Part shown: in pieces, positions 53,811 through 62,589 of the stretch
How the letters are laid out: every line of letters begins with the position of its first letter
How positions within the stretch are numbered: position 1 is the stretch's first letter
NCBI RefSeq assembly: GCF_000967725.1
Contig: NZ_JXYE01000006.1
Coordinates: 1-64,000 of the forward strand
Source: Loktanella sp. S4079
Lineage (GTDB): Bacteria > Pseudomonadota > Alphaproteobacteria > Rhodobacterales > Rhodobacteraceae
Length of the DNA: 64,000 nucleotides
Direction: 5' to 3'
Made by a program: the position numbers and the translations under genes
Notes under the pieces: model-generated
The model's database searches: none
Seen by the model: the letters and a program-made list of their open reading frames with translations, nothing else
Told to the model about the DNA's origin: nothing

Positions 53811-54947
53811 ATGAAGACTCAGAAAGCGCTCTGGGGACTCGCGCTTGGTGCGGCGCTCCTGACTACATCAGCCTTGGCCGGGCCAGAGGTCGTCGAAGGA
53901 CCCGGTTACAACCCGGCATGCTTTGCGCCGTGGGACGAAGAAACGAAATATCTGCAGTGGGAGGGACGCGAGGGACCATACCGGATCGCAGTCGTCAACG
54001 GCTTCGTCGGAAACACCTGGCGGATTCAGATGATCCAAACGGCAAAGGCCTTTGCTGAAGACCCGACAATTTCAGATAGTATTGCCGAATTGAAGGTGGT
54101 CTCGACCGGAACAGACGCGCCTGCGCAACTTGGCGCGATCGAGGATTTTATCAACCAAGGCTACGACGCCATCGTCACCATTGCCGTAAGCCCTGACGGG
54201 TTCGATCGTGTGATCCGCTTGGCCGACCGCAACGATGTGGTCCTCGTACCATTCGACAATGTGCTCGACACTGACCAGGTCATGCAAGTCAATGAAGACC
54301 AGTATCTGATGGGGCGCACCTATGCTGAACATGTGCTGGGTGAACTTGCGGCAGTCGGCAAGACCTCTGGCAAGGTGCTGGAAGTGCGCGGGCTGGCGGG
54401 GAATTCCGTTGACCGTGACCGGTCGCAGGGGATCAACGACGTGCTGGATGAATCTGGTGGTGACTGGGATCGGGTCAGCGTTGTCGGCAACTGGGATGAC
54501 GGAACCGCGCAGAAGGTCGTGGCGGATGCCATTGCCGTACATGGTGAATTCGACGCCATCCTCGCACAAGGTGGAACCACTGGCGTCGTGCAGGCGATGC
54601 TCGATTCGGGGCATCCTATGGTCCCGATTTCAGGTGAGTCAGAGAACGGCTATCGCAATTATCTGGCCGAGTATGCCGATGAAGGGTTGAAAGGAATTTC
54701 TATCGGTCAGTCGCCCGGTCTTGTGGCCATCGCGATGAAGGCCGCGATCTCGGCACTTGAAGGCAATGTCATGCCGCAGCTGATCTCGGTTCCGCTGCCG
54801 ATGGCGACTTATGATGAACTGGAAGACGGTGTGAATTATTGGTCGGACCTACCGGACAACTTCTTCACTGTGAACGAATTCCCGCCATGTGACGTGAATA
54901 TCTCTGGCCCCGCGATTATGGCGCAGGATGAGTCCGACACGAACTAA
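53811..54947 (+). CDS. Sugar ABC transporter substrate-binding protein (ribose type)
   Basis: 378 residues from ATG 53811 behind GGGAGGAAG. Sec signal peptide with cleavage near SALA. The mature protein has the type I periplasmic fold: YRIAVVNGFVGNTWRIQMIQ, AIVTIAVSPDGFDRVIRLAD, VLEVRGLAGNSVDRDRSQGI and AILAQGGTTGVVQAMLDSG. It binds a sugar for the following ATPase and two permeases. A strong terminator-like hairpin follows. Confidence 0.92.
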   Translation: MKTQKALWGLALGAALLTTSALAGPEVVEGPGYNPACFAPWDEETKYLQWEGREGPYRIAVVNGFVGNTWRIQMIQTAKAFAEDPTISDSIAELKVVSTGTDAPAQLGAIEDFINQGYDAIVTIAVSPDGFDRVIRLADRNDVVLVPFDNVLDTDQVMQVNEDQYLMGRTYAEHVLGELAAVGKTSGKVLEVRGLAGNSVDRDRSQGINDVLDESGGDWDRVSVVGNWDDGTAQKVVADAIAVHGEFDAILAQGGTTGVVQAMLDSGHPMVPISGESENGYRNYLAEYADEGLKGISIGQSPGLVAIAMKAAISALEGNVMPQLISVPLPMATYDELEDGVNYWSDLPDNFFTVNEFPPCDVNISGPAIMAQDESDTN

Positions 54948-54960
54948 GCAGAACTAGGGC

Positions 54961-54994
54961 GGGCGCAGACCTGAACGTCTGCGCCCCGTTTTTT
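54961..54994 (+). terminator. Rho-independent-type hairpin after binding-protein gene
   Basis: GGGCGCAGAC (54961-54970) pairs with GTCTGCGCCC (54977-54986), a 6-nt loop, then CGTTTTTT. It is a textbook terminator placed before the ATPase gene, so it probably attenuates the downstream transporter and enzyme genes while allowing high binding-protein output. Confidence 0.8.
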
Positions 54995-55008
54995 CAGGGA
55001 AACCACAG

Positions 55009-56526
55009 ATGACCAAGGCGAAAGAGGAAATTGTCGCGCTGCGCGACGTTTCACGCTATTTTGGCGGCATCACGGCGCTGTCGGGGGTGGATTTCACCTG
55101 CCACAGCGCCAGCGTGCACGGCATTCTTGGCGAAAACGGCGCCGGTAAATCGACGCTGATCAAGATTCTGTCCGGCGTTTTGAAGCCAAGCGCGGGCGAA
55201 GTGCTGGTCGAGGGACGGCCTGTGACCTATAGCTCGACCGCCGAAGCGGTGCGCGATGGCATCGTCTGTGTGTTTCAGGAATTATCGCTGATCCCCGATC
55301 TTTCGGTGGCCGACAACATATATATCGATACTCCGCCCAAGCGTTTCGGCCTGATTGACAGAAGAGCCCAGCGGAAGCAGGCAGCGGAACTTCTTGCCCG
55401 GCTCAATGCGTCAGAGGTCCATCCCGACACCCTGATCCGCGATCTGAGCCTGTCGCGTCGCCAGATCGTTGAGATCGCCAAGGCGCTGGCCAAATCGCCC
55501 AAGCTACTGATCCTGGATGAAGCGACCTCGGCCTTGACTGGCAAGGACGTCGACACCGTATATGCACTGCTTTCGGATCTGCGCGCAGACGGTGTGGCTA
55601 GCATCTTTATCAGCCACCGGATGCATGAGGTTGACGCGCTTTGTGATCGCCTATCGGTCTTTCGCAACGGCCAGCATATCGAGACCTTCGACAAAGGCGA
55701 ACGCAGCGATGCAGAGATCGTGCGCCTTATGATCGGGCGCGAGATTTCCGCACAATACCCGCCCAAGCCCAAGCGACAGCCTGCGCCGCCGGCGTTGGAA
55801 GTGAAAAACCTGCGATGGGAAAACAGCCTGAAAGGCGTGAACCTGAAGGTCGAAGCGGGCGAGATTCATGGCTTGGGCGGTCTTGACGGCCAGGGCCACA
55901 AGGAATTGCTGCTCGCAGTTTTCGGTGCGCTGAAAGGCGTAGAAGGAGAGATCAAGCTGCATGACAAACCCTTTCGGCCCACCTCGCCCGCCGCTTGCAA
56001 AAAAGCAGGGCTGGCCCTCATCCCGGAAGACCGCAAGACCGAAGGTCTGATGCTGAACCTGTCGATCCGCGACAATCTTTTGCTGCCGAATTACGCAGCC
56101 GTGTCACGCGGGCCGATCATCGACAGCCGACGGGCAGATGAAGCGGTGCGCGACGGGGTCACCCGATTGCAAATCAAGGCGGGCGATACCGCGAACCCGG
56201 TGGAAACCTTGTCCGGCGGTAATCAGCAGAAGGTGGTCATCGCGAAGTGGATGATGCTTGATCCCGACATCGTCCTACTGAACGACCCAACTCGCGGGAT
56301 CGACGTGGGCACCAAGCAAGAGATATTCCGCCTGATGCGCGATTTGGCATCCGCAGGCAAAACGATCCTCTTTTATTCGACCGACTATGCCGAGCTGATC
56401 GGCTGCTGCGACCGGGTCTCGATCCTCTATGACGGTGGCGTGGTGGCAGTGCGAGAAGGCGACGCATTGACCGAAGACGCGATCGTCGCGGCCTCGCTCA
56501 ACTTGCACGAACGAGGTGCGGCATGA
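55009..56526 (+). CDS. Sugar ABC transporter ATP-binding protein (two ABC domains)
   Basis: 505-residue double ATPase of the RbsA/XylG type. Domain 1: Walker A LGENGAGKSTLIKIL, signature LSLSRRQIVEIAKAL, Walker B LLILDEATSAL. Domain 2: degenerate P-loop GLDGQGHKELLLAVF, signature LSGGNQQKVVIAKWM, and Walker B VLLNDPTRGID, where Asn and Asp stand for the usual Asp and Glu. Only site 1 therefore looks fully competent, which is usual for the family's first site, but the Walker B change is less common. The stop overlaps the next start by 4 bp. Confidence 0.92.
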   Translation: MTKAKEEIVALRDVSRYFGGITALSGVDFTCHSASVHGILGENGAGKSTLIKILSGVLKPSAGEVLVEGRPVTYSSTAEAVRDGIVCVFQELSLIPDLSVADNIYIDTPPKRFGLIDRRAQRKQAAELLARLNASEVHPDTLIRDLSLSRRQIVEIAKALAKSPKLLILDEATSALTGKDVDTVYALLSDLRADGVASIFISHRMHEVDALCDRLSVFRNGQHIETFDKGERSDAEIVRLMIGREISAQYPPKPKRQPAPPALEVKNLRWENSLKGVNLKVEAGEIHGLGGLDGQGHKELLLAVFGALKGVEGEIKLHDKPFRPTSPAACKKAGLALIPEDRKTEGLMLNLSIRDNLLLPNYAAVSRGPIIDSRRADEAVRDGVTRLQIKAGDTANPVETLSGGNQQKVVIAKWMMLDPDIVLLNDPTRGIDVGTKQEIFRLMRDLASAGKTILFYSTDYAELIGCCDRVSILYDGGVVAVREGDALTEDAIVAASLNLHERGAA

Positions 56527-57557
56527 TCGCGAAACCCTTGCGCCACAATCGCGGATTCGCCGCCGCACTAATCCTGTTTCTGGTGCTCTTTGTCGTCTAT
56601 CACATACTGCATCCGCGGGGATTTTCGACGGCGGTCTTCATCCAGAACGCAAATGAAACCGTAGCCATCGCCTTTGTCGCCATGGCGCAGACGATCCCGG
56701 TACTGGTCGGCGGACTTGATTTGTCGGTGGGTTCGGTGATGACGTTGACGGCCTGTCTTGCCTCTTATTTGGTGGTGGGCACGCCTGCGCAAATGATCTT
56801 TGGCATGTTCTTGACGCTGCTGGCCGGTACGACGTTTGGTGTAATGAACGGGCTGATTGTCGTCTTTGGGCGCATCCAGCCGATCATCGCCACCCTCGCT
56901 ACAGGGGCCATCGCGATGGGCTTGGCGTTGCTTCTGCGCCCGACGCCGGGTGGAGACATCGATGCCGACCTGAATTGGGCGCTGACGAATTCCGTCTTTG
57001 ATTTTGCCGAAACATTCGGTCTTGCCGATGACGGCAACGCAGCCTGGCTGCAACCCTTTGCCAATATCCCGGTTCCGCTGATCATCCTGCTGGTCGTAGC
57101 TTTCGGTGTCTGGGCGCCATTCAAACGCACGGTAACGGGTCGCACACTTTATGCCATCGGATCGGCCGAGAGTGCCGCCAAACTATCGGGGCTTCCTGTG
57201 CGCCGGGCAAAAATCGCAGCCTTTGGACTGGCGGGGTTCTTTGCCTCTTGTGGCGGGCTATATCTGGCAATCCAGACCTCATCGGGGAACGCCGACATCA
57301 CGCAGGCCGGGGCTTATACGCTGAATTCAATTGCCGCTGTGGTGCTCGGGGGCACATCACTTCTTGGCGGGATCGGCGGGGCCATCGGATCGCTTGTGGG
57401 TACTGGCATTCTGCGGGTCATTTCGTTCTATTTCCGCATTCTCTCGGTTGATCCGCTGATCCAACCGCTGATCGAGGGGCTAGTTCTTCTTGCCGCAGTC
57501 AGCCTCGGTGCCCTGCGCACACTACGGATCAAAAACAAACTGGAGCACTTCCGATGA
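56523..57557 (+). CDS. Sugar ABC transporter permease (RbsC family)
   Basis: 344-residue inner-membrane permease with about nine hydrophobic segments. Landmarks of the RbsC/XylH family are MAQTIPVLVGGLDLSVGSVMTL, GLIVVFGRIQPIIATLATGAIAMG and YTLNSIAAVVLGGTSLLGGIGGA. It overlaps both neighbours by 4 bp. Forms a hetero-pair with the next permease. Confidence 0.92.
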   Translation: MIAKPLRHNRGFAAALILFLVLFVVYHILHPRGFSTAVFIQNANETVAIAFVAMAQTIPVLVGGLDLSVGSVMTLTACLASYLVVGTPAQMIFGMFLTLLAGTTFGVMNGLIVVFGRIQPIIATLATGAIAMGLALLLRPTPGGDIDADLNWALTNSVFDFAETFGLADDGNAAWLQPFANIPVPLIILLVVAFGVWAPFKRTVTGRTLYAIGSAESAAKLSGLPVRRAKIAAFGLAGFFASCGGLYLAIQTSSGNADITQAGAYTLNSIAAVVLGGTSLLGGIGGAIGSLVGTGILRVISFYFRILSVDPLIQPLIEGLVLLAAVSLGALRTLRIKNKLEHFR

Positions 57558-58510
57558 ACACACAGTTTTCAGTTTCGCCGGAGAATAAGCCCATTTTTAT
57601 CGCCCTTGGCTTCACCTTGGTAATCATTCTGATTGGCACGGGTTATACACTGATTACACAGGGCGCGGCGCCGATGCTGATGCCGTCCTATCTGGCGCAA
57701 CAATTGCAGATCGGCGCATTCCTTGGGGTGTGTGCTGCTGGAATGATGATGGTGATCCTGCTGGGACACATTGACTTGTCGATCCCGTGGACACTGACAG
57801 CGGCAGCCATGATGGCCACCACCGTCGGGGGGCCATGGGCTATTCCCGCCGGGCTGGCGGTGGGGCTGATCGTAGGGCTGTTCAATGGGTTGGGCGTGTC
57901 AGTTCTACGCATACCCTCGATGATCTTTACCTTGGGTGTAGATACGGCTCTGCGCGGATTGATGGTCGCCCATACCGGTGGCTTCGCGCCGCAGACCGAA
58001 GCGACGCCCTTGATGCGGTTTCTCGCAGCTGATCGCGTGCTTGGCATTCCGGTCGCGCTGTTTGTCTGGGCGGGTGTATCCATCGCGATTGCGGGTCTCT
58101 TGTCCCGCACGGGCTTTGGCAAGGCGGTTTACGCAACCGGCGCAAAGGAATCGGCGGCATTTCTGTCGGGCATACGCACGAAATGGGTGATTGTCGGGGC
58201 CTTCATGATTTCATCGCTGTGCGCCGCAACTGCGGGGATACTCCTGGCAGGCTATTCAGCAAAAGCCTATCAGGGCATGGGCAACCCCTATCTGTTGCCC
58301 GCAATCGCAGCAGTGGTGCTAGGCGGCACACATATTCTGGGAGGACGCGGGCGCTATATCGGGACGCTGATCGGTGTCATCCTGATCGTCGTCCTGAATT
58401 CTGTGCTATCGATCATGCAAATGCCGGAAGCCGTCCGCCAGATTATTTACGGCACTGTGATCATCGGCATGCTACTGGTCTATGGTCGTGAAACAACAAG
58501 CAGAAACTGA
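57554..58510 (+). CDS. Sugar ABC transporter permease (RbsC family)
   Basis: 318-residue permease, second of the pair, with IGAFLGVCAAGMMMVILLGHIDLS (here GHIDLS replaces the common GGIDLS), LGVDTALRGLMVAHTGGF and LPAIAAVVLGGTHILGGRGR. Starts by ATGA overlap with the preceding gene. Followed after 11 bp by the FAH-family gene. Confidence 0.91.
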   Translation: MNTQFSVSPENKPIFIALGFTLVIILIGTGYTLITQGAAPMLMPSYLAQQLQIGAFLGVCAAGMMMVILLGHIDLSIPWTLTAAAMMATTVGGPWAIPAGLAVGLIVGLFNGLGVSVLRIPSMIFTLGVDTALRGLMVAHTGGFAPQTEATPLMRFLAADRVLGIPVALFVWAGVSIAIAGLLSRTGFGKAVYATGAKESAAFLSGIRTKWVIVGAFMISSLCAATAGILLAGYSAKAYQGMGNPYLLPAIAAVVLGGTHILGGRGRYIGTLIGVILIVVLNSVLSIMQMPEAVRQIIYGTVIIGMLLVYGRETTSRN

Positions 58511-58521
58511 GTAAGGAAAGC

Positions 58522-59688
58522 GTGAGCGTGCAAGACACAGCAACCATCAATCTTGATCCGGCGGGCACCTATATCGGTCGCGTCTGGCGTCCTGGAATTG
58601 GCCCATCCGTGGTAATGGTCAAAGTCGGCGCCGTACTGGATATCACCAGTGCGCAGTTCCCGACGGTCTCGGCCCTATTGGACACTGACAATCTGCCAGC
58701 CACACTAGCATCGTTAACTGGAGAACCGATCGGAGACTTGGCTGAATTGGAAGCCGGGTCGCGCAAGCAGGAGCGCCGGACAGAGGCCCTGCATCTACTG
58801 GCGCCCTGTGATCTGCAGGCAATCAAAGCTGCGGGCGTGACCTTTGCGCGCTCCATGATCGAACGGGTGATCGAAGAGCGCGCCGCAGGCGATCTGAACC
58901 ATGCCGAGGCGATCAGAGCCAAGGTTGCAGCCATCATCGGAGGATCACTCAGTGATCTGGTGGCGGGTTCAGAAAAAGCCGCTGACGTAAAGAAGATGCT
59001 GATCGCGCAAGGGCTTTGGTCGCAGTATCTAGAAGTTGGCATCGGCCCCGATGCGGAAGTCTTCACAAAAGCGCAACCGATGTCCGCTGTCGGCTGGGGT
59101 GCGCGGGTCGGGCTACACCCGATGTCGAACTGGAACAACCCCGAACCCGAAATCGTCCTCGCCGTCTCCTCTAGAGGCGAGGTGAAGGGTGCCTGTCTGG
59201 GGAACGACGTGAACCTGCGCGATGTGGAGGGGCGCTCTGCCCTGCTTCTGGGCAAGGCAAAGGACAACAATGCTTCTGCCGCCATCGGACCATTCATCCG
59301 CATTTTTGACGACAGCTTTTCTATGGCAGACGTGGAAACGGCGGTGGTGACACTCGAGATCAGCGGCAGGGATGGATTTGCGCTGCGGGAAACTTGCCCA
59401 ATGTCGCAGATAAGTCGCCCGCCGCAAAGCATTGTCGATCAGACCATCGGGCGTCACCATCAGTATCCTGATGGTTTCATGCTGTATCTCGGCAGTTTGT
59501 TCGCACCGACAAAAGATCGCGATGCTGAAGGGCAGGGCTTTACCCATCACATCGGTGATGTCGTCAGTGTCTCTTGCCCCGACCTTGGGACGCTGATAAA
59601 TCCGGTCGACCTGTCGACGTCTTGCGATCCGTGGGTTTTCGGCCACCGTGCCTTGATGACCAATCTTGCCGGAAGGAACCTGCTTTGA
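58522..59688 (+). CDS. Fumarylacetoacetate hydrolase family protein
   Basis: 388 residues from GTG 58522 with AAGGAAAG upstream. The C-terminal half is an FAH fold: NPEPEIVLAVSSRGEVKGACL, GNDVNLRDVEGRSALLLGKAKDNNASAAIGPF and the late VSVSCPDLGTLINPVDLS. The conserved Glu of NPEPEI belongs to the metal site. Long FAH proteins of this size beside IlvD/Edd dehydratases act as 2-keto-3-deoxy-pentonate (for example L-arabonate) dehydratases or related hydrolases. That assignment is from context; the exact sugar is open. Confidence 0.87.
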   Translation: MSVQDTATINLDPAGTYIGRVWRPGIGPSVVMVKVGAVLDITSAQFPTVSALLDTDNLPATLASLTGEPIGDLAELEAGSRKQERRTEALHLLAPCDLQAIKAAGVTFARSMIERVIEERAAGDLNHAEAIRAKVAAIIGGSLSDLVAGSEKAADVKKMLIAQGLWSQYLEVGIGPDAEVFTKAQPMSAVGWGARVGLHPMSNWNNPEPEIVLAVSSRGEVKGACLGNDVNLRDVEGRSALLLGKAKDNNASAAIGPFIRIFDDSFSMADVETAVVTLEISGRDGFALRETCPMSQISRPPQSIVDQTIGRHHQYPDGFMLYLGSLFAPTKDRDAEGQGFTHHIGDVVSVSCPDLGTLINPVDLSTSCDPWVFGHRALMTNLAGRNLL

Positions 59689-59733
59689 TCGCTCAGACCT
59701 CAGACTCGCAGCCACATGCTTACCGGACGGCCC

Positions 59734-61512
59734 ATGTCAGATAGCCCGCCTAAACGCCTGCGATCGCAGGATTGGTTCGCAAACGCCGAACGCCTCGACA
59801 TGACGGCGCTCTATCTGGAGCGCTTCATGAATTACGGGCTTACTCCGGAAGAACTGCGGGTCGGCCGGCCGATCATCGCGATCGCCCAATCGGGCAGCGA
59901 CCTGTCGCCGTGCAACCGCATTCACCTTGAGCTGGAAAAGCGAATTCGTGACGGCATCCGCGACGCAGGCGGGATTGCGTTGTCCTTTCCCACACATCCG
60001 ATTTTTGAGAACTGCCGGCGGCCAACGGCAGCGTTGGATCGCAATCTTGCCTATCTAGGGTTGGTCGAAATCCTGAATGGCTATCCAATTGACGGGGTTG
60101 TGCTCACGACGGGATGCGACAAGACCACGCCCTCTGCGTTGATGGCGGCTTTAACAGTCAACATCCCCGCGATCGTGCTGAATGGAGGACCGATGCTGAA
60201 CGGTTGGTCCGGGGAAGAGCGCGTCGGCTCTGGCACGGTCATCTGGCGCGCGCGGCGCGCCTTGGCAGCAGGTGAGATTGACGAACGCACTTTTCTGGAT
60301 CGCGCGGCGCGATCAGCACCGTCTGCCGGGCATTGTAATACCATGGGCACGGCCAGCACGATGAACGCAGTTGCCGAAGCGCTTGGGATGGCACTGACCG
60401 GTGCTGCCGCCATACCAGCCCCATATCGCGAACGCGGTCAGATGGCGTATCAAAGCGGGAAAGCAGCGGTCGATCTGGTCACCAGCGACATTCGCCCGCT
60501 CGACATTATTACGCCAGCGGCATTGCGCAACGCAATCCGTATTGTCTCGGCCCTGGGCGGTTCTACCAATGCACAGCCGCACCTGACGGCGATTGCCGCC
60601 CATGCGGGTCACGACCTGCCCACATCTGCATGGCAGGATCATGGTTTGCGCATCCCGCTTCTGGCCAATGTGCAGCCTGCTGGTGCTTATCTTTCAGAAG
60701 ACTTTCACCGCGCAGGCGGGGTGCCTGCTGTCATGGCGGAACTGGCCAAGGCCGGACTGCTGGAAACTGACTGCCTGACGGTCACAGGCACGTCACTTGC
60801 TGACAATCTCGCAGGGCATGGTTCGTTGAACGAGGAAGTTATCCGATCATGTGATAACCCGCTCAGCAAAAGCGCAGGCTTCATCGTGATGCAGGGCAAT
60901 TTCTTTGATTTCGCCATTATGAAAGCGAGCGTGATTTCAAACAGCTTTCGGACGCGCTTTCTCAGCGATCCGGAACGGCCCAACTGCTTTACTGCACGAG
61001 TAGTCGTTTTTGATGGGGCGGAGGACTATCACGCGCGGATCAACGATCCCGCACTTAATATCGACGAGACTTGTATCCTTGCCATGCGCAACACCGGCCC
61101 ACTTGGGTGGCCTGGCTCTGCCGAAGTGGTTAATATGCAGCCGCCGGACCAGCTGATCGCTGCCGGGATTGAGAGCCTCCCATCCATCGGAGACGGACGG
61201 CAGTCCGGCACATCAGACAGCCCGTCCATCCTGCATGTTTCACCTGAGGCAGCCCTTGGTGGTGGTCTCGCACTTTTGCGCGATGGGGACCGGCTGACCG
61301 TTGACCTGGATCGCGGGCGGTGTGATCTCGATCTCAGCAAAGAAGAATTGGCAGAGCGAGCGGCGAAAGCAGGCCCAAAGAGCATTGCGCCGCATACCCC
61401 GTGGGAAAAGCTCTTCATGGAGAATACGACGCAGCTGAGCGAGGGTATGGTCCTGCGCGATGCGCCGGCCATGCGCAACACATCGGCAAAGTTGCCCAAA
61501 CACAACCACTAA
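59734..61512 (+). CDS. IlvD/Edd family dehydratase (sugar acid dehydratase-like)
   Basis: 592 residues from ATG 59734; ATG 59716 is also possible. Three cysteines expected to hold the iron-sulfur cluster are Cys60 (SDLSPCNRIH), Cys128 (TTGCDKTTPS) and Cys201 (GHCNTMGTASTMNAVAEALG). The C-terminal swivelling domain includes MRNTGPLGWPGSAEVVNM. The sequence style and neighbours point to an aldonate (arabonate/xylonate) dehydratase rather than IlvD. It would turn the aldonate from the SMP-30 lactonase into a 2-keto-3-deoxy acid for the FAH enzyme. Confidence 0.9.
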   Translation: MSDSPPKRLRSQDWFANAERLDMTALYLERFMNYGLTPEELRVGRPIIAIAQSGSDLSPCNRIHLELEKRIRDGIRDAGGIALSFPTHPIFENCRRPTAALDRNLAYLGLVEILNGYPIDGVVLTTGCDKTTPSALMAALTVNIPAIVLNGGPMLNGWSGEERVGSGTVIWRARRALAAGEIDERTFLDRAARSAPSAGHCNTMGTASTMNAVAEALGMALTGAAAIPAPYRERGQMAYQSGKAAVDLVTSDIRPLDIITPAALRNAIRIVSALGGSTNAQPHLTAIAAHAGHDLPTSAWQDHGLRIPLLANVQPAGAYLSEDFHRAGGVPAVMAELAKAGLLETDCLTVTGTSLADNLAGHGSLNEEVIRSCDNPLSKSAGFIVMQGNFFDFAIMKASVISNSFRTRFLSDPERPNCFTARVVVFDGAEDYHARINDPALNIDETCILAMRNTGPLGWPGSAEVVNMQPPDQLIAAGIESLPSIGDGRQSGTSDSPSILHVSPEAALGGGLALLRDGDRLTVDLDRGRCDLDLSKEELAERAAKAGPKSIAPHTPWEKLFMENTTQLSEGMVLRDAPAMRNTSAKLPKHNH

Positions 61513-62009
61513 GCGGGCGAGGACTTTCCCTCTACGCGTTCGAGAGCCAGATACAGACCACCGGGATTTGGGGCTTCCGAAAGCAGGCAGCGGCTTCGAT
61601 GATGTATAACGGAAGTCCGGGCTCAGACACGCCATACGTCGCTGCTGCAAAGGTTGTTTAGCTCAATTTTGCGCGCCAATATCAGGGTCTCGGGACAAAA
61701 TGAGCGTTCGTTGCTGTTAACCGTATCGCCCGCCGTCACATCCGCAACAGCCGTCGATGCCGTCCCAGACACTGCTGTCCCGCTATCCGCATCAGGCCCA
61801 ATAAAAGACTGGTCGAAAGGAGTGGCTCTAAACATACATAAAAGTCGGCTTTGATGGTTGTGGTGGCAACACTATTTACGCGCCACGAAGCGCCGCCCTC
61901 AGTTGGGACGAATGATCTAAGCAAGTGCAAAGTGACTACCCGCTTTTATCGGCGGATACGGTATGTCGAAGTTAATACTTCTAAACCTAACACCACGCTG
62001 GCTGAACTC
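61513..62009. other. 497-bp stretch without a gene
   Basis: Between the dehydratase gene and the convergent DUF3617 gene. A minus-strand open frame (61623-61835) is rich in Ala, Thr and Val but has no start context or family. No strong hairpin with a T-run was found, although a terminator would be expected here. Confidence 0.45.
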
Positions 62010-62462
62010 TCAGCAGTCTCCGATCCGTTCGGCAAATGCTTGCCCCTCGTATGGGAACTCTTGACCTTGCAGAACCAAACTGCCGGACATGGCACCTGAA
62101 TATGATGTACGGCCGTATTCGTAGCGCATTCGCCCACTTGATTGGAGCTGAAAACCTGCTTCGCTTGTCTGGCAGGCAATATCCAAAGAGATACTACCGG
62201 GAAGTTGCGACATGTTCGAAACATTGCAATCATTGTCGCGACCACCTGTCATGTCACGAATTATCTCCGATAGGCTTTTCTGGGCGTCAGCTTCTGCAAG
62301 GCATTTGGTTGTCGTACGAGAATCCGCAATCCGCAGCCCGGGCACATTGAAGCTGTCCTCGAAACGCCATTGACCCGGCTCCACTTCAAAATTGTGCTCT
62401 TGCGCGTACAAATGTGTCGCACCAAGCGCGCTGCTGGCAAGAAGGCATAGAAGTCGTATCAT
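62010..62462 (-). CDS. DUF3617 domain-containing exported protein
   Basis: 150 residues with a Sec signal peptide (MIRLLCLLASSALGATHLYA, cleavage about residue 20). The mature part matches DUF3617: EVEPGQWRFEDSF, TTTKCLAEADAQKSL, NDCNVSNMSQLPGSISLDIAC and MRYEYGRTSYSGAMSGSL. The two central Cys probably pair in the periplasm. The function of the family is unknown. Confidence 0.83.
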   Translation of the reverse strand: MIRLLCLLASSALGATHLYAQEHNFEVEPGQWRFEDSFNVPGLRIADSRTTTKCLAEADAQKSLSEIIRDMTGGRDNDCNVSNMSQLPGSISLDIACQTSEAGFQLQSSGRMRYEYGRTSYSGAMSGSLVLQGQEFPYEGQAFAERIGDC

Positions 62463-62589
62463 GTGTCAGCTTTCCAATTTTTTGAGTTAGTTTTTGATTA
62501 AATGCAGGGCCTGCGACAGCGAAACGCGTAACTGATGTTAACATAACCGAAGACCTCACCACTGCGGGTCGATCTATTGTAAAGCTCCA

